From Dokdonia sp. 4H-3-7-5 (GTDB lineage Bacteria; Bacteroidota; Bacteroidia; Flavobacteriales; Flavobacteriaceae): DNA of 64,000 nucleotides. Of this stretch, positions 17,363 through 26,087 are shown in pieces. The notes beneath the pieces were generated by a model that was not told where the DNA came from, made no database searches, and saw nothing but the letters and a program-made list of their open reading frames with translations. The translations under genes were made by a program, and so were the position numbers. Within the stretch, counting starts at the first letter, position 1; every line of letters begins with the position of its first letter. The stretch spans positions 3,008,001 through 3,072,000 of the forward strand of contig NC_015496.1 of the NCBI RefSeq assembly GCF_000212355.1, written 5' to 3'.

Positions 17363-18034
17363 ATGACTAAACAAGAAAAGGTAGACTTCACGATAAAAAC
17401 GTTACAAGAATTATATCCTCAGATACCTATTCCATTAGATCACAAAGATCCGTATACACTTCTTATTGCTGTGTTAATGAGTGCTCAGAGCACAGATGTT
17501 AGAGTTAATCAAATCACTCCCCTTCTATTTGAAGTGGCAGATAATCCGTATGATATGATCAAGCTCACAGTAGAAGATATACGAGATATCATAAAGCCTG
17601 TAGGACTATCACCTATGAAAGCAAAAGGCATTCATGGCTTGTCACATATGCTCATAGATAAGTATGATGGCGTGGTACCTGCCAGCATAGAGAAGCTTAC
17701 AGAGTTCCCAGCAGTGGGCCATAAAACAGCTAGTGTTGTGGTGTCTCAAGCTTTTGGCATTCCTGCATTTCCTGTAGATACGCACATACATAGATTAATG
17801 TATCGCTGGGGCTTCACAAATGGTAAGAATGTGGTACAAACAGAAAAAGATGCAAAGCGTTTATTTCCAGAGCATGTATGGAATGATCTTCACTTGCAAA
17901 TTATATGGTATGGTCGCCAGTACTCACCAGCAAGAGGCTGGGATCTAGAAAAAGACATTATTACAAAAACCATAGGTCGCAAGACAGTAATAGCCGACTA
18001 TGAGAAAATGATGGCAAAAAGGAAGAAAAAATAA
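17363..18034 (+). CDS. nth: Endonuclease III lacking the Fe-S cluster
   Basis: Base-excision glycosylase/AP lyase acting on oxidised pyrimidines. About 223 residues from the ATG at 17363. The helix-hairpin-helix with catalytic Lys121 (FPAVGHKTASVV) and Asp139 (FPVDTHIHR) correspond to Lys120 and Asp138 of E. coli Nth. After GRQYSPAR the four cysteines that normally bind a [4Fe-4S] cluster are absent: the C-terminus has no cysteine at all. An open frame reaches upstream to 17228, starting inside the palindrome, but its 45 extra residues do not resemble Nth. Divergent from bcp. Confidence 0.92.
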   Translation: MTKQEKVDFTIKTLQELYPQIPIPLDHKDPYTLLIAVLMSAQSTDVRVNQITPLLFEVADNPYDMIKLTVEDIRDIIKPVGLSPMKAKGIHGLSHMLIDKYDGVVPASIEKLTEFPAVGHKTASVVVSQAFGIPAFPVDTHIHRLMYRWGFTNGKNVVQTEKDAKRLFPEHVWNDLHLQIIWYGRQYSPARGWDLEKDIITKTIGRKTVIADYEKMMAKRKKK

Positions 18035-18062
18035 AACCTCGATGACTGGTCGAGGTTTTATC
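18033..18062. terminator. Bidirectional terminator between nth and the 50-residue gene
   Basis: Stem AAAACCTCGA / TCGAGGTTTT with loop TGACTGG, overlapping the nth stop and ending a few bases before the stop of the convergent small gene. Confidence 0.8.
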
Positions 18063-18067
18063 AAAGT

Positions 18068-18220
18068 TTAGTTGATGAATGCTTCAAACTTCATCGATTT
18101 ATAATGCATAACACTTAAAGCCTTAGAAAAATTCAAGAGAAAATCTACAGTCTCTTGTTTCGGTTCAAATTGGTTCGTCTTATTATGACCTGACGAGGGT
18201 GTAGTGTAAGTTTTTGCCAT
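18068..18220 (-). CDS. Conserved 50-residue protein downstream of an ECF sigma gene
   Basis: Read directly from the minus strand: ATG at 18220, TAA at 18068-18070, 50 codons with no interruption. It begins MAKTYTTPSSGHNK and ends MHYKSMKFEAFIN; hydrophilic start, a short amphipathic helix in the middle, no signal peptide. I believe related small proteins occur next to the same sigma gene in other Flavobacteriia. It lies 52 bases after the sigma gene on the same strand and ends at a terminator, so it is probably in that transcript and may act with the sigma factor. That role is inference. Confidence 0.7.
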   Translation of the reverse strand: MAKTYTTPSSGHNKTNQFEPKQETVDFLLNFSKALSVMHYKSMKFEAFIN

Positions 18221-18272
18221 GCGGTTTTTGTTTGATTCTTATTAAGAACGCAAATATGTACCGCATATTATA

Positions 18273-18857
18273 TTAATCTGTTAGAATTATATTATTGGTA
18301 TCAATTATTTTTCTCATATTGATAAGTGCATAACGCATTCTACCTAAGGCAGTATTGATGCTCACACCTGTACGATCAGAGATTTCTTTAAAGCTCATCT
18401 CTTGATAAATACGCATTTTGAGTACTTCTTTCTGATCTTCTGGAAGCTCTTCAATAATACGCTTAACATCTCTGTTTACTTGATCTCGCACCATTTGCTT
18501 TTCGGCATTGAGGCTATTATCACTCAAAACAGAAAATATAGAAAACTCACCTGCATTATCAAACTTAGGCATCCTATTATTACGACGGAAGTGGTCTATC
18601 ACCAGGTTGTGCGCAATACGCATCGTCCATGGTAAAAATTTACCTTCCTCATTATACTTGCCCTTCTTGAGCGTCTTGATAACTTTAATAAAAGTGTCTT
18701 GAAAAATATCTTCAGAGATATCGCGATCATACACCTTCGAGTATATAAAACTGTATATACGTTGCTTATGTCTCGCTATGAGCATAGCTAGTGATTGTTC
18801 GTCTCCTTTGATGTAATTGCTAACGAGCGTAGCATCGTCTATTAATACACTTTTCAT
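18273..18857 (-). CDS. ECF-type RNA polymerase sigma factor
   Basis: 194 residues with region 2 (about 25-95: DISEDIFQDTFIKVIKTL, then FLPWTMRIAHNLVIDHFRRN) and region 4 (about 125-180: ELPEDQKEVLKMRIYQEMSFKEISDRTGVSINTALGRMRYAL). It directs core polymerase to an unknown set of promoters. No membrane anti-sigma gene follows; instead the 50-residue gene does. This sigma subgroup is widespread in Bacteroidota, which suggests a general rather than a transport-specific role. The 250-base gap to uvrA holds both divergent promoter regions. Confidence 0.93.
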   Translation of the reverse strand: MKSVLIDDATLVSNYIKGDEQSLAMLIARHKQRIYSFIYSKVYDRDISEDIFQDTFIKVIKTLKKGKYNEEGKFLPWTMRIAHNLVIDHFRRNNRMPKFDNAGEFSIFSVLSDNSLNAEKQMVRDQVNRDVKRIIEELPEDQKEVLKMRIYQEMSFKEISDRTGVSINTALGRMRYALINMRKIIDTNNIILTD

Positions 18858-19077
18858 AAGTACTACTTTGTAGGTTAAAATTGCAAGGGGAATTCCCTTA
18901 GCCCAAAATTTTATAAAGTAGTTCTATACTATACGCAGTGTATTTGTTCGTGAATATTTCGGTAAATATATAATAAATCTGTTAACATTTGCAAAAAAAC
19001 ATTCATTTTGCACAATAAATTAAAAATAACGTTCAAAATGCTGCCAGCACTTGGTTTCAATAGCAAAGCACTTTCGG

Positions 19078-19085
19078 TATCTTTG
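19078..19085 (+). promoter_or_regulatory. Putative -7 element for uvrA
   Basis: TATCTTTG, 21 bases before the uvrA ATG; upstream match to TTTG is weak (TTTC at 19055, spacing about 19-20). Confidence 0.5.
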
Positions 19086-19106
19086 TAATAGAACTAAAGA
19101 ATTGCG

Positions 19107-21902
19107 ATGCTTATAGACGTTAAGGATGTTAATCCTAAGAAGAATATTATCATTAAGGGTGCCAAACTGCACAATCTTAAAAATATTAATGCAGTAATTC
19201 CTCGTAACAAGCTCGTTGTAATCACGGGACTTTCTGGGTCTGGTAAATCTTCTCTAGCTTTTGATACCCTTTACGCAGAGGGACAGCGCAGGTACGTGGA
19301 GAGCCTCTCCTCCTATGCTCGCCAGTTCTTGGGCAGACTTGATAAACCTAAGGTAGATTATATAAAAGGAATTGCTCCAGCCATTGCCATCGAGCAAAAG
19401 GTAAATAGTACAAACCCTAGATCTACAGTAGGTACAACGACGGAGATTTATGATTATTTGAAGTTACTTTTTGCCCGTATAGGTAAGACATATTCTCCTG
19501 TTTCCGGAAATGAAGTTAAAAAGGATACAGTATCAGATGTGGTTGCTCATGTTTCCGCTTTCGCGAAAAGAGAAAAACTACTCCTACTCGCTCCTATTCA
19601 TTTAGAAAAAGGAAGAAAAATAGAATCTAAATTACAAGCCTTATTACAACAAGGATATTCACGTATACAAGTAAAGGGCGAAGTAAAACGTCTAGATGAA
19701 GTTGCTGAAATAGGAAGCAAACTGAAAGCAAAAGATGTACTACTCGTTGTAGATAGAATTATTAATAATCCAGAAGATGAAGACTTTATAAACCGACTTT
19801 CAGATGCGGTACAAACGGCATTTTTTGAAGGAAAGGGCGAACTATTTATAGAAAAGCTAGCAGATAATTCTCGTCGCCAATTTTCAAATAAGTTTGAGCT
19901 TGATGGAATTACTTTTTTAGAACCTAATGTTCACTTATTCTCCTTTAACAATCCTTACGGTGCATGCCCTACTTGCGAAGGTTATGGTGATGTAATAGGA
20001 ATAGATGAAGATCTTGTAGTACCTAATACTGGACTATCAATCTACGAGAATGCTGTATTCCCTTGGCGTGGTGATAGCATGAGCCATTATCGTGACCAGC
20101 TAGTAAATCGTGCTTATAAATTTGATTTTCCTATCCATAAGCCTTGGTTTGAGTTAACTCCAGAGCAACAACAGCTTGTTTGGGACGGAAATAAAGAATT
20201 TGATGGGCTCAATAAGTTCTTTAAATTCTTAGAATCTAAGGCATATAAAATTCAGAACAGAGTAATGCTATCGCGCTATCGCGGTAAGACAAAATGTAAC
20301 ACTTGTAAAGGAAAGCGTCTACGCCCTGAAGCGACTTATGTAAAAATAGGTGGTAAAAATATCGTTGACTTAGTAGAGCTACCACTAGACGAAGTAGCAG
20401 CTTTCTTCAAAAGCCTAACGCTTAATGAGTATGATACTACGGTCGCAAAAAGATTACTTACAGAGATTACAAGTAGACTGAGTTTTCTTGAAAAAGTAGG
20501 GCTCAACTACCTTACGCTCAACAGAAAGTCAAATACACTCTCTGGTGGTGAGTCGCAACGTATCAATCTTGCAACTTCTTTAGGGAGCAGTCTTGTAGGT
20601 TCTATGTATATTCTTGATGAGCCAAGTATAGGTTTACACCCTAAAGACACAGAAAAGCTCATTGAGGTGCTACAATCGCTACGCGATCTAGGTAATACGG
20701 TCATCGTTGTAGAACATGACGAGGATATCATGAAAAAAGCAGATTTTATCATTGATATTGGGCCAGAAGCAGGAACCTTTGGAGGAGATGTGGTTGCTGT
20801 AGGTGATTATGATGAGATTTTAAAAAGCGATTCTTTAACAGCAGGATACCTTAACGGAACATTAGAAATTGAAGTTCCTAAGAAGCGTAGAACTACAAAA
20901 TATTATGCCGAAGTTATTGGCGCTCGTGAAAACAACTTACAAAACGTAAACGTACGTTTTCCACTTGGTGTATTTACCGCTGTAACCGGTGTTTCTGGAA
21001 GTGGAAAATCTACCTTAGTTAGAAAAATATTATACCCTGCCATGCTTAAAGCAATAGGCGGCTATGGTGAAAAGGCAGGCCAATTTACAGAACTCAAAGG
21101 AAACTATGACAATATAAAAACCATAGAATTTGTAGATCAAAATCCGATTGGGAGATCTTCTAGATCAAATCCTGTGACTTACATTAAAGCTTACGATGAT
21201 ATTCGTAAATTATTTGAAAGTCAGAAGCTTAGCAAAATAAGAAACTATAAAGCAAAACACTTTTCTTTTAACGTAGATGGCGGAAGATGTGAGACTTGTA
21301 AAGGTGAAGGTGAAGTAACCATTGAGATGCAATTCATGGCAGATGTGCACTTAGAATGTGAAACTTGTAAGGGCAAGCGTTTTAAGAAAGAGGTACTCGA
21401 AGTACAATTCAATGATAAGAATATTGATGATATTCTCACGATGACTATTGATGATGCCGTGGCATTTTTTACAGCACATAATGAGACAAAAATAACTCGC
21501 AAACTTAAACCTCTACAAGATGTAGGTTTAGGGTATGTAACACTAGGACAAAGTTCCTCTACCCTATCTGGAGGTGAAGCGCAGCGTATAAAACTTGCAA
21601 GTTTCTTAGTAAAAGGAACCACTAAGGATAAAACACTGTTCATTTTTGATGAACCTACAACAGGCTTGCACTTTCATGATATTAAAAAACTCTTAGCTTC
21701 CTTTGAGGCACTTATTGCAAAGGGTCACTCTATTATTGTTGTAGAACACAACATGGATCTTGTAAAATGCGCTGACCATGTTATTGATATGGGGCCAGAA
21801 GGTGGAAAAAACGGAGGTATTCTAGTCGCTTCTGGAACTCCGGAAGAGGTCGCAAAAAACAAGAAGTCCTTTACTGGAAAATACTTGAAAGAAAAACTCT
21901 AG
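19107..21902 (+). CDS. uvrA: Excinuclease ABC subunit A
   Basis: Damage-recognition ATPase of nucleotide excision repair, working with UvrB and UvrC (not in this window). 931 residues. Two ABC modules: Walker [10 protein letters not shown] near residue 41 and GVSGSGKST near 630; signatures [15 protein letters not shown] and [15 protein letters not shown]; Walker [12 protein letters not shown]. Zinc-finger cysteines are seen in [20 protein letters not shown] and the pair CETCKGEG / [10 protein letters not shown] truncated palindrome copy at 19556 is translated as SAFAKREK in the variable signature-domain insert of the first module, where extra residues should be tolerated. Confidence 0.98.
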   Translation: MLIDVKDVNPKKNIIIKGAKLHNLKNINAVIPRNKLVVITGLSGSGKSSLAFDTLYAEGQRRYVESLSSYARQFLGRLDKPKVDYIKGIAPAIAIEQKVNSTNPRSTVGTTTEIYDYLKLLFARIGKTYSPVSGNEVKKDTVSDVVAHVSAFAKREKLLLLAPIHLEKGRKIESKLQALLQQGYSRIQVKGEVKRLDEVAEIGSKLKAKDVLLVVDRIINNPEDEDFINRLSDAVQTAFFEGKGELFIEKLADNSRRQFSNKFELDGITFLEPNVHLFSFNNPYGACPTCEGYGDVIGIDEDLVVPNTGLSIYENAVFPWRGDSMSHYRDQLVNRAYKFDFPIHKPWFELTPEQQQLVWDGNKEFDGLNKFFKFLESKAYKIQNRVMLSRYRGKTKCNTCKGKRLRPEATYVKIGGKNIVDLVELPLDEVAAFFKSLTLNEYDTTVAKRLLTEITSRLSFLEKVGLNYLTLNRKSNTLSGGESQRINLATSLGSSLVGSMYILDEPSIGLHPKDTEKLIEVLQSLRDLGNTVIVVEHDEDIMKKADFIIDIGPEAGTFGGDVVAVGDYDEILKSDSLTAGYLNGTLEIEVPKKRRTTKYYAEVIGARENNLQNVNVRFPLGVFTAVTGVSGSGKSTLVRKILYPAMLKAIGGYGEKAGQFTELKGNYDNIKTIEFVDQNPIGRSSRSNPVTYIKAYDDIRKLFESQKLSKIRNYKAKHFSFNVDGGRCETCKGEGEVTIEMQFMADVHLECETCKGKRFKKEVLEVQFNDKNIDDILTMTIDDAVAFFTAHNETKITRKLKPLQDVGLGYVTLGQSSSTLSGGEAQRIKLASFLVKGTTKDKTLFIFDEPTTGLHFHDIKKLLASFEALIAKGHSIIVVEHNMDLVKCADHVIDMGPEGGKNGGILVASGTPEEVAKNKKSFTGKYLKEKL
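19556..19570. repeat. Iterated palindrome, copy with altered right arm (coding)
   Basis: CGCTTTCGCGAAAAG in uvrA, read as SAFAKRE; it keeps the ten-base core. Confidence 0.85.
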
Positions 21903-21927
21903 CCATTCTCAAACATATTATTCTATC

Positions 21928-21958
21928 GAAAGTCCTATTTTAGTACAATGGGACTTTC
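21928..21958 (+). promoter_or_regulatory. Inverted repeat around a start codon
   Basis: GAAAGTCC (21928-21935) and GGACTTTC (21951-21958) form an 8-bp stem with the ATG of the next gene in the loop next to the right arm. In RNA this could affect ribosome access; no experimental basis. Confidence 0.4.
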
Positions 21959-22787
21959 TTCATTTTTAAAAAGCCTTGTGCAATCTGCGAGTACTCCGGT
22001 GTTTGACCCTGCGGTATTTAACCATGAGCTTGCCTCAAAAACAAGCTGGTCTCCTAAGGCTGGTGGTGGTGCAAATTTTAAAACCAAAACACTAGAAGTC
22101 GTTTCAGATAATGAGCTTCGCTATAAAGCCTCGTCTTTCGGTAAGATTTTTGGCGGTATATTTATTTTATTTCCACTCATCTTTATTGGAATAAGTATTG
22201 CGACTATTATAAATCAAGGTTTTAACATTGAATCATTACTTTTTGCGCTGTTTCCTTTATTATTTATTGGTGTAGGGATCTTTTTTATAAAAAAATTCAA
22301 CACTACTACTAGTTTTAATAAATCAACTGGTTATTTCTATAAAGGTAAAAAACAACAGGTTAAAAGTCTTACTGTCACAGAAGATGCTCATACCTTTAAA
22401 CTAGAAACTATAAAGGCACTCCAAATTTTGCCAGAACGCGTTAGTGGTGATAAAAGCTCGTACACAAGCTACGAGATTAATCTTATTTTTGAAGATGGCT
22501 CGCGTTATAAAGTGGTAGATCATGGGCACCGTAAGAGTATAGAACAAGATGCTGTTGTGCTCAGTGATTTCTTAGGTATTCCTGCTTGGAATAAAATGAC
22601 TGCTACTACTTATTTTTCAAAAAATACTGATACTACTGATGGCTATAATAGTCTCGAACCAGATATTGCTCATCGAGATAATACAGAAAGTAGTTATGAC
22701 AGCACTTCAACAACCTATTCGAACAAAGAAGTTATAGTTGACGAACTTGATCAAGACTACGACTCATCAAAACCAAGGAAAATGTAA
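21948..22787 (+). CDS. Hypothetical protein with two membrane helices
   Basis: 279 residues. A soluble start (about 1-60), two adjacent hydrophobic helices (about 66-86 and 92-111, separated by NQGFNIES), then a cytosolic domain of mixed strands and an acidic, serine- and threonine-rich tail that looks disordered. The layout resembles bacterial membrane proteins with a PH-like or DUF3592-like domain, but I cannot assign a family. It is the gene whose start codon is enclosed by the inverted repeat. A palindrome copy follows the stop. Confidence 0.75.
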   Translation: MGLSSFLKSLVQSASTPVFDPAVFNHELASKTSWSPKAGGGANFKTKTLEVVSDNELRYKASSFGKIFGGIFILFPLIFIGISIATIINQGFNIESLLFALFPLLFIGVGIFFIKKFNTTTSFNKSTGYFYKGKKQQVKSLTVTEDAHTFKLETIKALQILPERVSGDKSSYTSYEINLIFEDGSRYKVVDHGHRKSIEQDAVVLSDFLGIPAWNKMTATTYFSKNTDTTDGYNSLEPDIAHRDNTESSYDSTSTTYSNKEVIVDELDQDYDSSKPRKM

Positions 22788-22795
22788 ATAAGTAT

Positions 22796-22810
22796 GCTTT
22801 CGCGAAAGCG
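22796..22810. repeat. Iterated palindrome, perfect 15-base copy
   Basis: GCTTTCGCGAAAGCG then TA, 9 bases after one stop codon and 28 bases before the next ATG. Confidence 0.95.
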
Positions 22811-22837
22811 TACTAAACGACAATACATCTATAATTT

Positions 22838-23698
22838 ATGAAAAACGTACTTCTAATACTATTAATTCTTACAACACAGTTTGCAGCATCTCAAGCAGAA
22901 ACAGAAATTTTTCTACTTGACATTAATAAAGCCGATAACGGAGATACGCTCACAAACAAGCGAAACATAAGTAATAATCCCGGATATGATAGTCAGCCGC
23001 AATTTTTAGCTAATGACATTATTATTTATGCAGGAGCACGTGATGGTCAAACAGAAATTATTCAATACACACGTGGCACTACAAGACAGTTTAACAAAGC
23101 TACATCTGGTGGTGAGTATTCACCACAGTTTATGAAAGGAAAACGAGGAATATCGGCCGTACGACTAGATCCTGATGGACTACAACGTCTTTACTCCTAC
23201 TTACCTAGACAAGACAAAGCACCCGTGTTAATTAAAGATGCTGTGGTTGCATACTATACATGGGCAAATGAAGACTATATCGTGGGAGCCGATATTGTTG
23301 AGAGTAACTTACACCTTGTAATTCATAATGTAAAGAATCAAACATCTGATGACTTAGAAATCCCTGTTGGTAGATCATTTCACAACATACCAGATACAAA
23401 TCTCATTAGTTTTATTGACAAATCTACAGATCAATGGGTCGTAAAATCTATCAACCCAGACACTAAAAAAATAAAGAGTATTACAGAACTTCCAGAAGGT
23501 ATTGAAGATATTAACTGGTTACCAGATGGTACGCTACTAGCTGCAAAAGGAAATACACTGCTCAGTAAAACTAATAAATCAGCATGGAAAGTCTACCAAA
23601 CATTTGAAGACGAAGAACTCCAAGATATTTCAAGATTTGCTATCTCCCCTAACGGTTCACAAATCGCCATAGTCGCTGCTAAAAAGGATAAAAAATAA
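22838..23698 (+). CDS. Periplasmic TolB-like beta-propeller protein
   Basis: 286 residues with a Sec signal peptide (MKNVLLILLILTTQFAASQA). The mature part has repeats of the WD40-like/PD40 type: GYDSQPQFLANDIIIYAGARDGQTEI, GGEYSPQFMKG and ISRFAISPNGSQIAIVA, as in TolB-type propellers, though with fewer blades than TolB. Likely exported; binding partner unknown. The PD40 match is pattern-based rather than certain. It precedes a CBM9 lipoprotein on the same strand with a 43-base gap, and the two may be co-transcribed. Confidence 0.78.
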   Translation: MKNVLLILLILTTQFAASQAETEIFLLDINKADNGDTLTNKRNISNNPGYDSQPQFLANDIIIYAGARDGQTEIIQYTRGTTRQFNKATSGGEYSPQFMKGKRGISAVRLDPDGLQRLYSYLPRQDKAPVLIKDAVVAYYTWANEDYIVGADIVESNLHLVIHNVKNQTSDDLEIPVGRSFHNIPDTNLISFIDKSTDQWVVKSINPDTKKIKSITELPEGIEDINWLPDGTLLAAKGNTLLSKTNKSAWKVYQTFEDEELQDISRFAISPNGSQIAIVAAKKDKK

Positions 23699-23741
23699 AC
23701 AAAGCAACAATCTCAATATTCAACTAAACCAACACACATCA

Positions 23742-24539
23742 ATGAAGCATTTCTGGTCATTAAGCTTATTCTTAATCGTTTTCACTAGCTGCAATAACAA
23801 TCCAAATCAACAAGAAAAAACATCAGATCTCATTGAGGACACCTCAGAAATACCCAACTCAAAAACAGATCACCAGTTACGCCAAGTAATAAAGGCGACC
23901 ATAACACCAGAGATTGATGGGCTTGCAACAGACGCAGCTTGGAAAGACGTGCAATGGCAATCACTTGATCAAAAATGGTTAGGTGAAGACTATACAGCAG
24001 AGGACTTCTCAGGTAAATACAAGCTCACATGGACTCCAGAAGCTTTATACATCATAGCTGAGATTACAGACGATATTATTTATGATAAAGAAGATGACCC
24101 GCTTACATTGTGGTGGGATGATGATTGCCTTGAGATCTTTATAGATGCAGATAATTCTGGTGGTGGGCACCAGTTTACACATAATGCTTTTGCCTATCAC
24201 GTTGCCCTAGATGGAAACGTGGTAGATGTCGCTCCTGGTCAAGTCCCTACGCTTTATAATAATCACGTGGTGTCTAAGACAATGAAAACAGGAGAAAATA
24301 CAATGATTTGGGAATGTAAGATGACCGTTTATAATGATACCTACAAAGATGGTGGTGTCAATGAACCAAAAATTCTGGATGTACATCAGAAACTTGGTTT
24401 TGCGCTTGCTTATTGTGATAACGACACAAGTGCAGAACGAGAGAACTTTATAGGTTCTGTAGCTGTGCCTGGTGAAGATAAAAATAGAGGCTGGATAGAC
24501 GCTGGAATCTTTGGCACCATAGAGCTAGTAGAGCAATAA
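23742..24539 (+). CDS. CBM9-domain lipoprotein
   Basis: 265 residues with a lipoprotein signal peptide ending FTSC (Cys about 16). The rest is a single carbohydrate-binding module 9-like domain: ITPEIDGLATDAAWKDVQW, then LYIIAEITDD and DDDCLEIFIDADNSGG, which match the CBM9 domain of the 3704 gene in this window. It has no catalytic domain, so it probably binds a sugar or glycan at the outer membrane surface or in the periplasm. It is followed by a strong terminator and a palindrome copy. Confidence 0.87.
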   Translation: MKHFWSLSLFLIVFTSCNNNPNQQEKTSDLIEDTSEIPNSKTDHQLRQVIKATITPEIDGLATDAAWKDVQWQSLDQKWLGEDYTAEDFSGKYKLTWTPEALYIIAEITDDIIYDKEDDPLTLWWDDDCLEIFIDADNSGGGHQFTHNAFAYHVALDGNVVDVAPGQVPTLYNNHVVSKTMKTGENTMIWECKMTVYNDTYKDGGVNEPKILDVHQKLGFALAYCDNDTSAERENFIGSVAVPGEDKNRGWIDAGIFGTIELVEQ

Positions 24540-24549
24540 AATAAGACAG

Positions 24550-24584
24550 TAAAAATCCCAAACATAGGTTTGGGATTTTTTTTT
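24550..24584 (+). terminator. Rho-independent terminator
   Basis: Stem ATCCCAAAC / GTTTGGGAT followed by nine T; ends the CBM9 lipoprotein transcript and abuts a palindrome copy. Confidence 0.9.
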
Positions 24585-24599
24585 GCTTTCGCGAAAGCG
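24585..24599. repeat. Iterated palindrome, perfect 15-base copy
   Basis: GCTTTCGCGAAAGCG then TA, directly after the terminator T-run and 26 bases upstream of the TATCTTTA box of the M28 gene. Confidence 0.95.
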
Positions 24600-24625
24600 T
24601 ACTTCTAGCACATACATTGTTTTAG

Positions 24626-24633
24626 TATCTTTA
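24626..24633 (+). promoter_or_regulatory. Putative -7 element of the peptidase operon
   Basis: TATCTTTA; no clear TTTG at -33. The terminator before it makes a promoter here necessary. Confidence 0.45.
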
Positions 24634-24662
24634 AAACATAACAATTTATTAAACACTTTATA

Positions 24663-26048
24663 ATGTTAAACACGCATACTTCTACCCTATTTAGAGCTAC
24701 TAAAAGACTACCCATAACCTTAGGTTTTATGGTGTTTACACTACTTTTTTCTGTAGTAACAGCAAATGCACAAACCGATAAGAGAATCTACGAAATCATA
24801 GATGCAGTATCTGAAGATCGCTTGAGAGCAGATGTAAAGAAACTAGCAGATTTTGGAACGAGACACACCTTAAGCGATACCGTATCAAACACAAGAGGAA
24901 TAGGAGCTGCGAGAAGATGGATAAAAAACGAATTTGAAAAGACTTCGCAAAACTGTAATAACTGTCTAGATGTATTTTATCAAAGTAACCTTATAAAAAA
25001 AGGTGATAATGACCGTATCACAAAAGATGTGATGGTTGTAAATGTACTGGCAGTTCAAAAAGGAACTAAATATCCTAATCGCTATGTAATTATGAGTGGG
25101 GATATAGACAGCCGTATATCTGATCCTAATAATTATACAGATGACGCGCCGGGAGCAAATGATAATGCGAGCGGAATGGCTGGAACGATGGAAGCTGCAA
25201 GAGTACTTTCTAAATATTCTTTTGAGAACAGTATTATCTACGTAGGTCTTTCTGGTGAAGAACAAGGACTTTATGGTGGAAAAGGACTTGCTGCCCATGC
25301 TAAAGAAAAAGGATGGGAAATCATCGGGATTATGAATAATGACATGATAGGTAACATTGAAGGTGTAGATGGTGTTATTGATAACCGTACGTTTAGAATT
25401 TTCTCTGAGCCTGTACCGCCTACAGAGACAGAGCAGCAACGCAGAGCTCGCCGTTTTTATGGTGGTGAGGTAGATGGAATCTCTCGCCAACTAGCAAGAT
25501 TTATTTACAAAACTACACAAGACTACATGCCAGAAATGAACCCTATGATGGTGTACCGTTTAGATCGTTTTGGTCGTGGTGGTCACCACAGACCTTTTAA
25601 TGACGCTGGTTTTGCAGGTATCCGTATCATGGAAGCTCATGAAAACTACACACAACAACATCAAGATATACGTACAGAAAATGGCATTAATTACGGAGAT
25701 ACATTTGAGCATGTAAATTTCCCATATAACGCAAAGCTTACCGCTGTAAATGCGATTAATCTTGCAAGTATTGCTTGGGCTCCTCCTACACCTAAAAATG
25801 TAGGCATTGGTGGTATTGTAGAGGCAAACGCAAGATTACAATGGGATGAAGTTGAAGGTGCAGTTGCTTATAAAATATACTGGAGAGATACTACCTCTCC
25901 TACTTGGGACAATGCACGATTGATTACAGATGGAACATCGGCGACATTAAAAGGTATTGTTATAGACAATTTCTTCTTTGGCGTTGCCGCTGTAGGTAAG
26001 GATGGTCATGAAAGTCCTGTTGCTTTTCCTAGCCAGATTATTAGATAA
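24663..26048 (+). CDS. Secreted M28-family metallopeptidase
   Basis: 461 residues: signal peptide (about 1-36, ending TANA before QTD), M28 zinc aminopeptidase-like domain and a C-terminal fibronectin III-like domain (about 375-461). Metal region: GDIDSR, APGANDNASG, GLSGEEQGLYGG and NNDMIGN are seen, and a late His in EAHENYTQQHQ. The first zinc ligand, normally His in GHxDS, is Asp147 (GAT) here, so catalysis by the usual two-zinc centre is uncertain; I believe related Bacteroidota proteins share this. It opens a cluster of four exported peptidases. Confidence 0.88.
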   Translation: MLNTHTSTLFRATKRLPITLGFMVFTLLFSVVTANAQTDKRIYEIIDAVSEDRLRADVKKLADFGTRHTLSDTVSNTRGIGAARRWIKNEFEKTSQNCNNCLDVFYQSNLIKKGDNDRITKDVMVVNVLAVQKGTKYPNRYVIMSGDIDSRISDPNNYTDDAPGANDNASGMAGTMEAARVLSKYSFENSIIYVGLSGEEQGLYGGKGLAAHAKEKGWEIIGIMNNDMIGNIEGVDGVIDNRTFRIFSEPVPPTETEQQRRARRFYGGEVDGISRQLARFIYKTTQDYMPEMNPMMVYRLDRFGRGGHHRPFNDAGFAGIRIMEAHENYTQQHQDIRTENGINYGDTFEHVNFPYNAKLTAVNAINLASIAWAPPTPKNVGIGGIVEANARLQWDEVEGAVAYKIYWRDTTSPTWDNARLITDGTSATLKGIVIDNFFFGVAAVGKDGHESPVAFPSQIIR

Positions 26049-26087
26049 TACTACATATTGATTTTAAATCATCACAACATATACCTT

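Noticed and set aside
24966-25490. 174-codon open frame opposite the M28 gene
   Set aside because: Antisense to a well-supported gene with conserved motifs; the translated sequence looks random (repeated Ile/Tyr/His).
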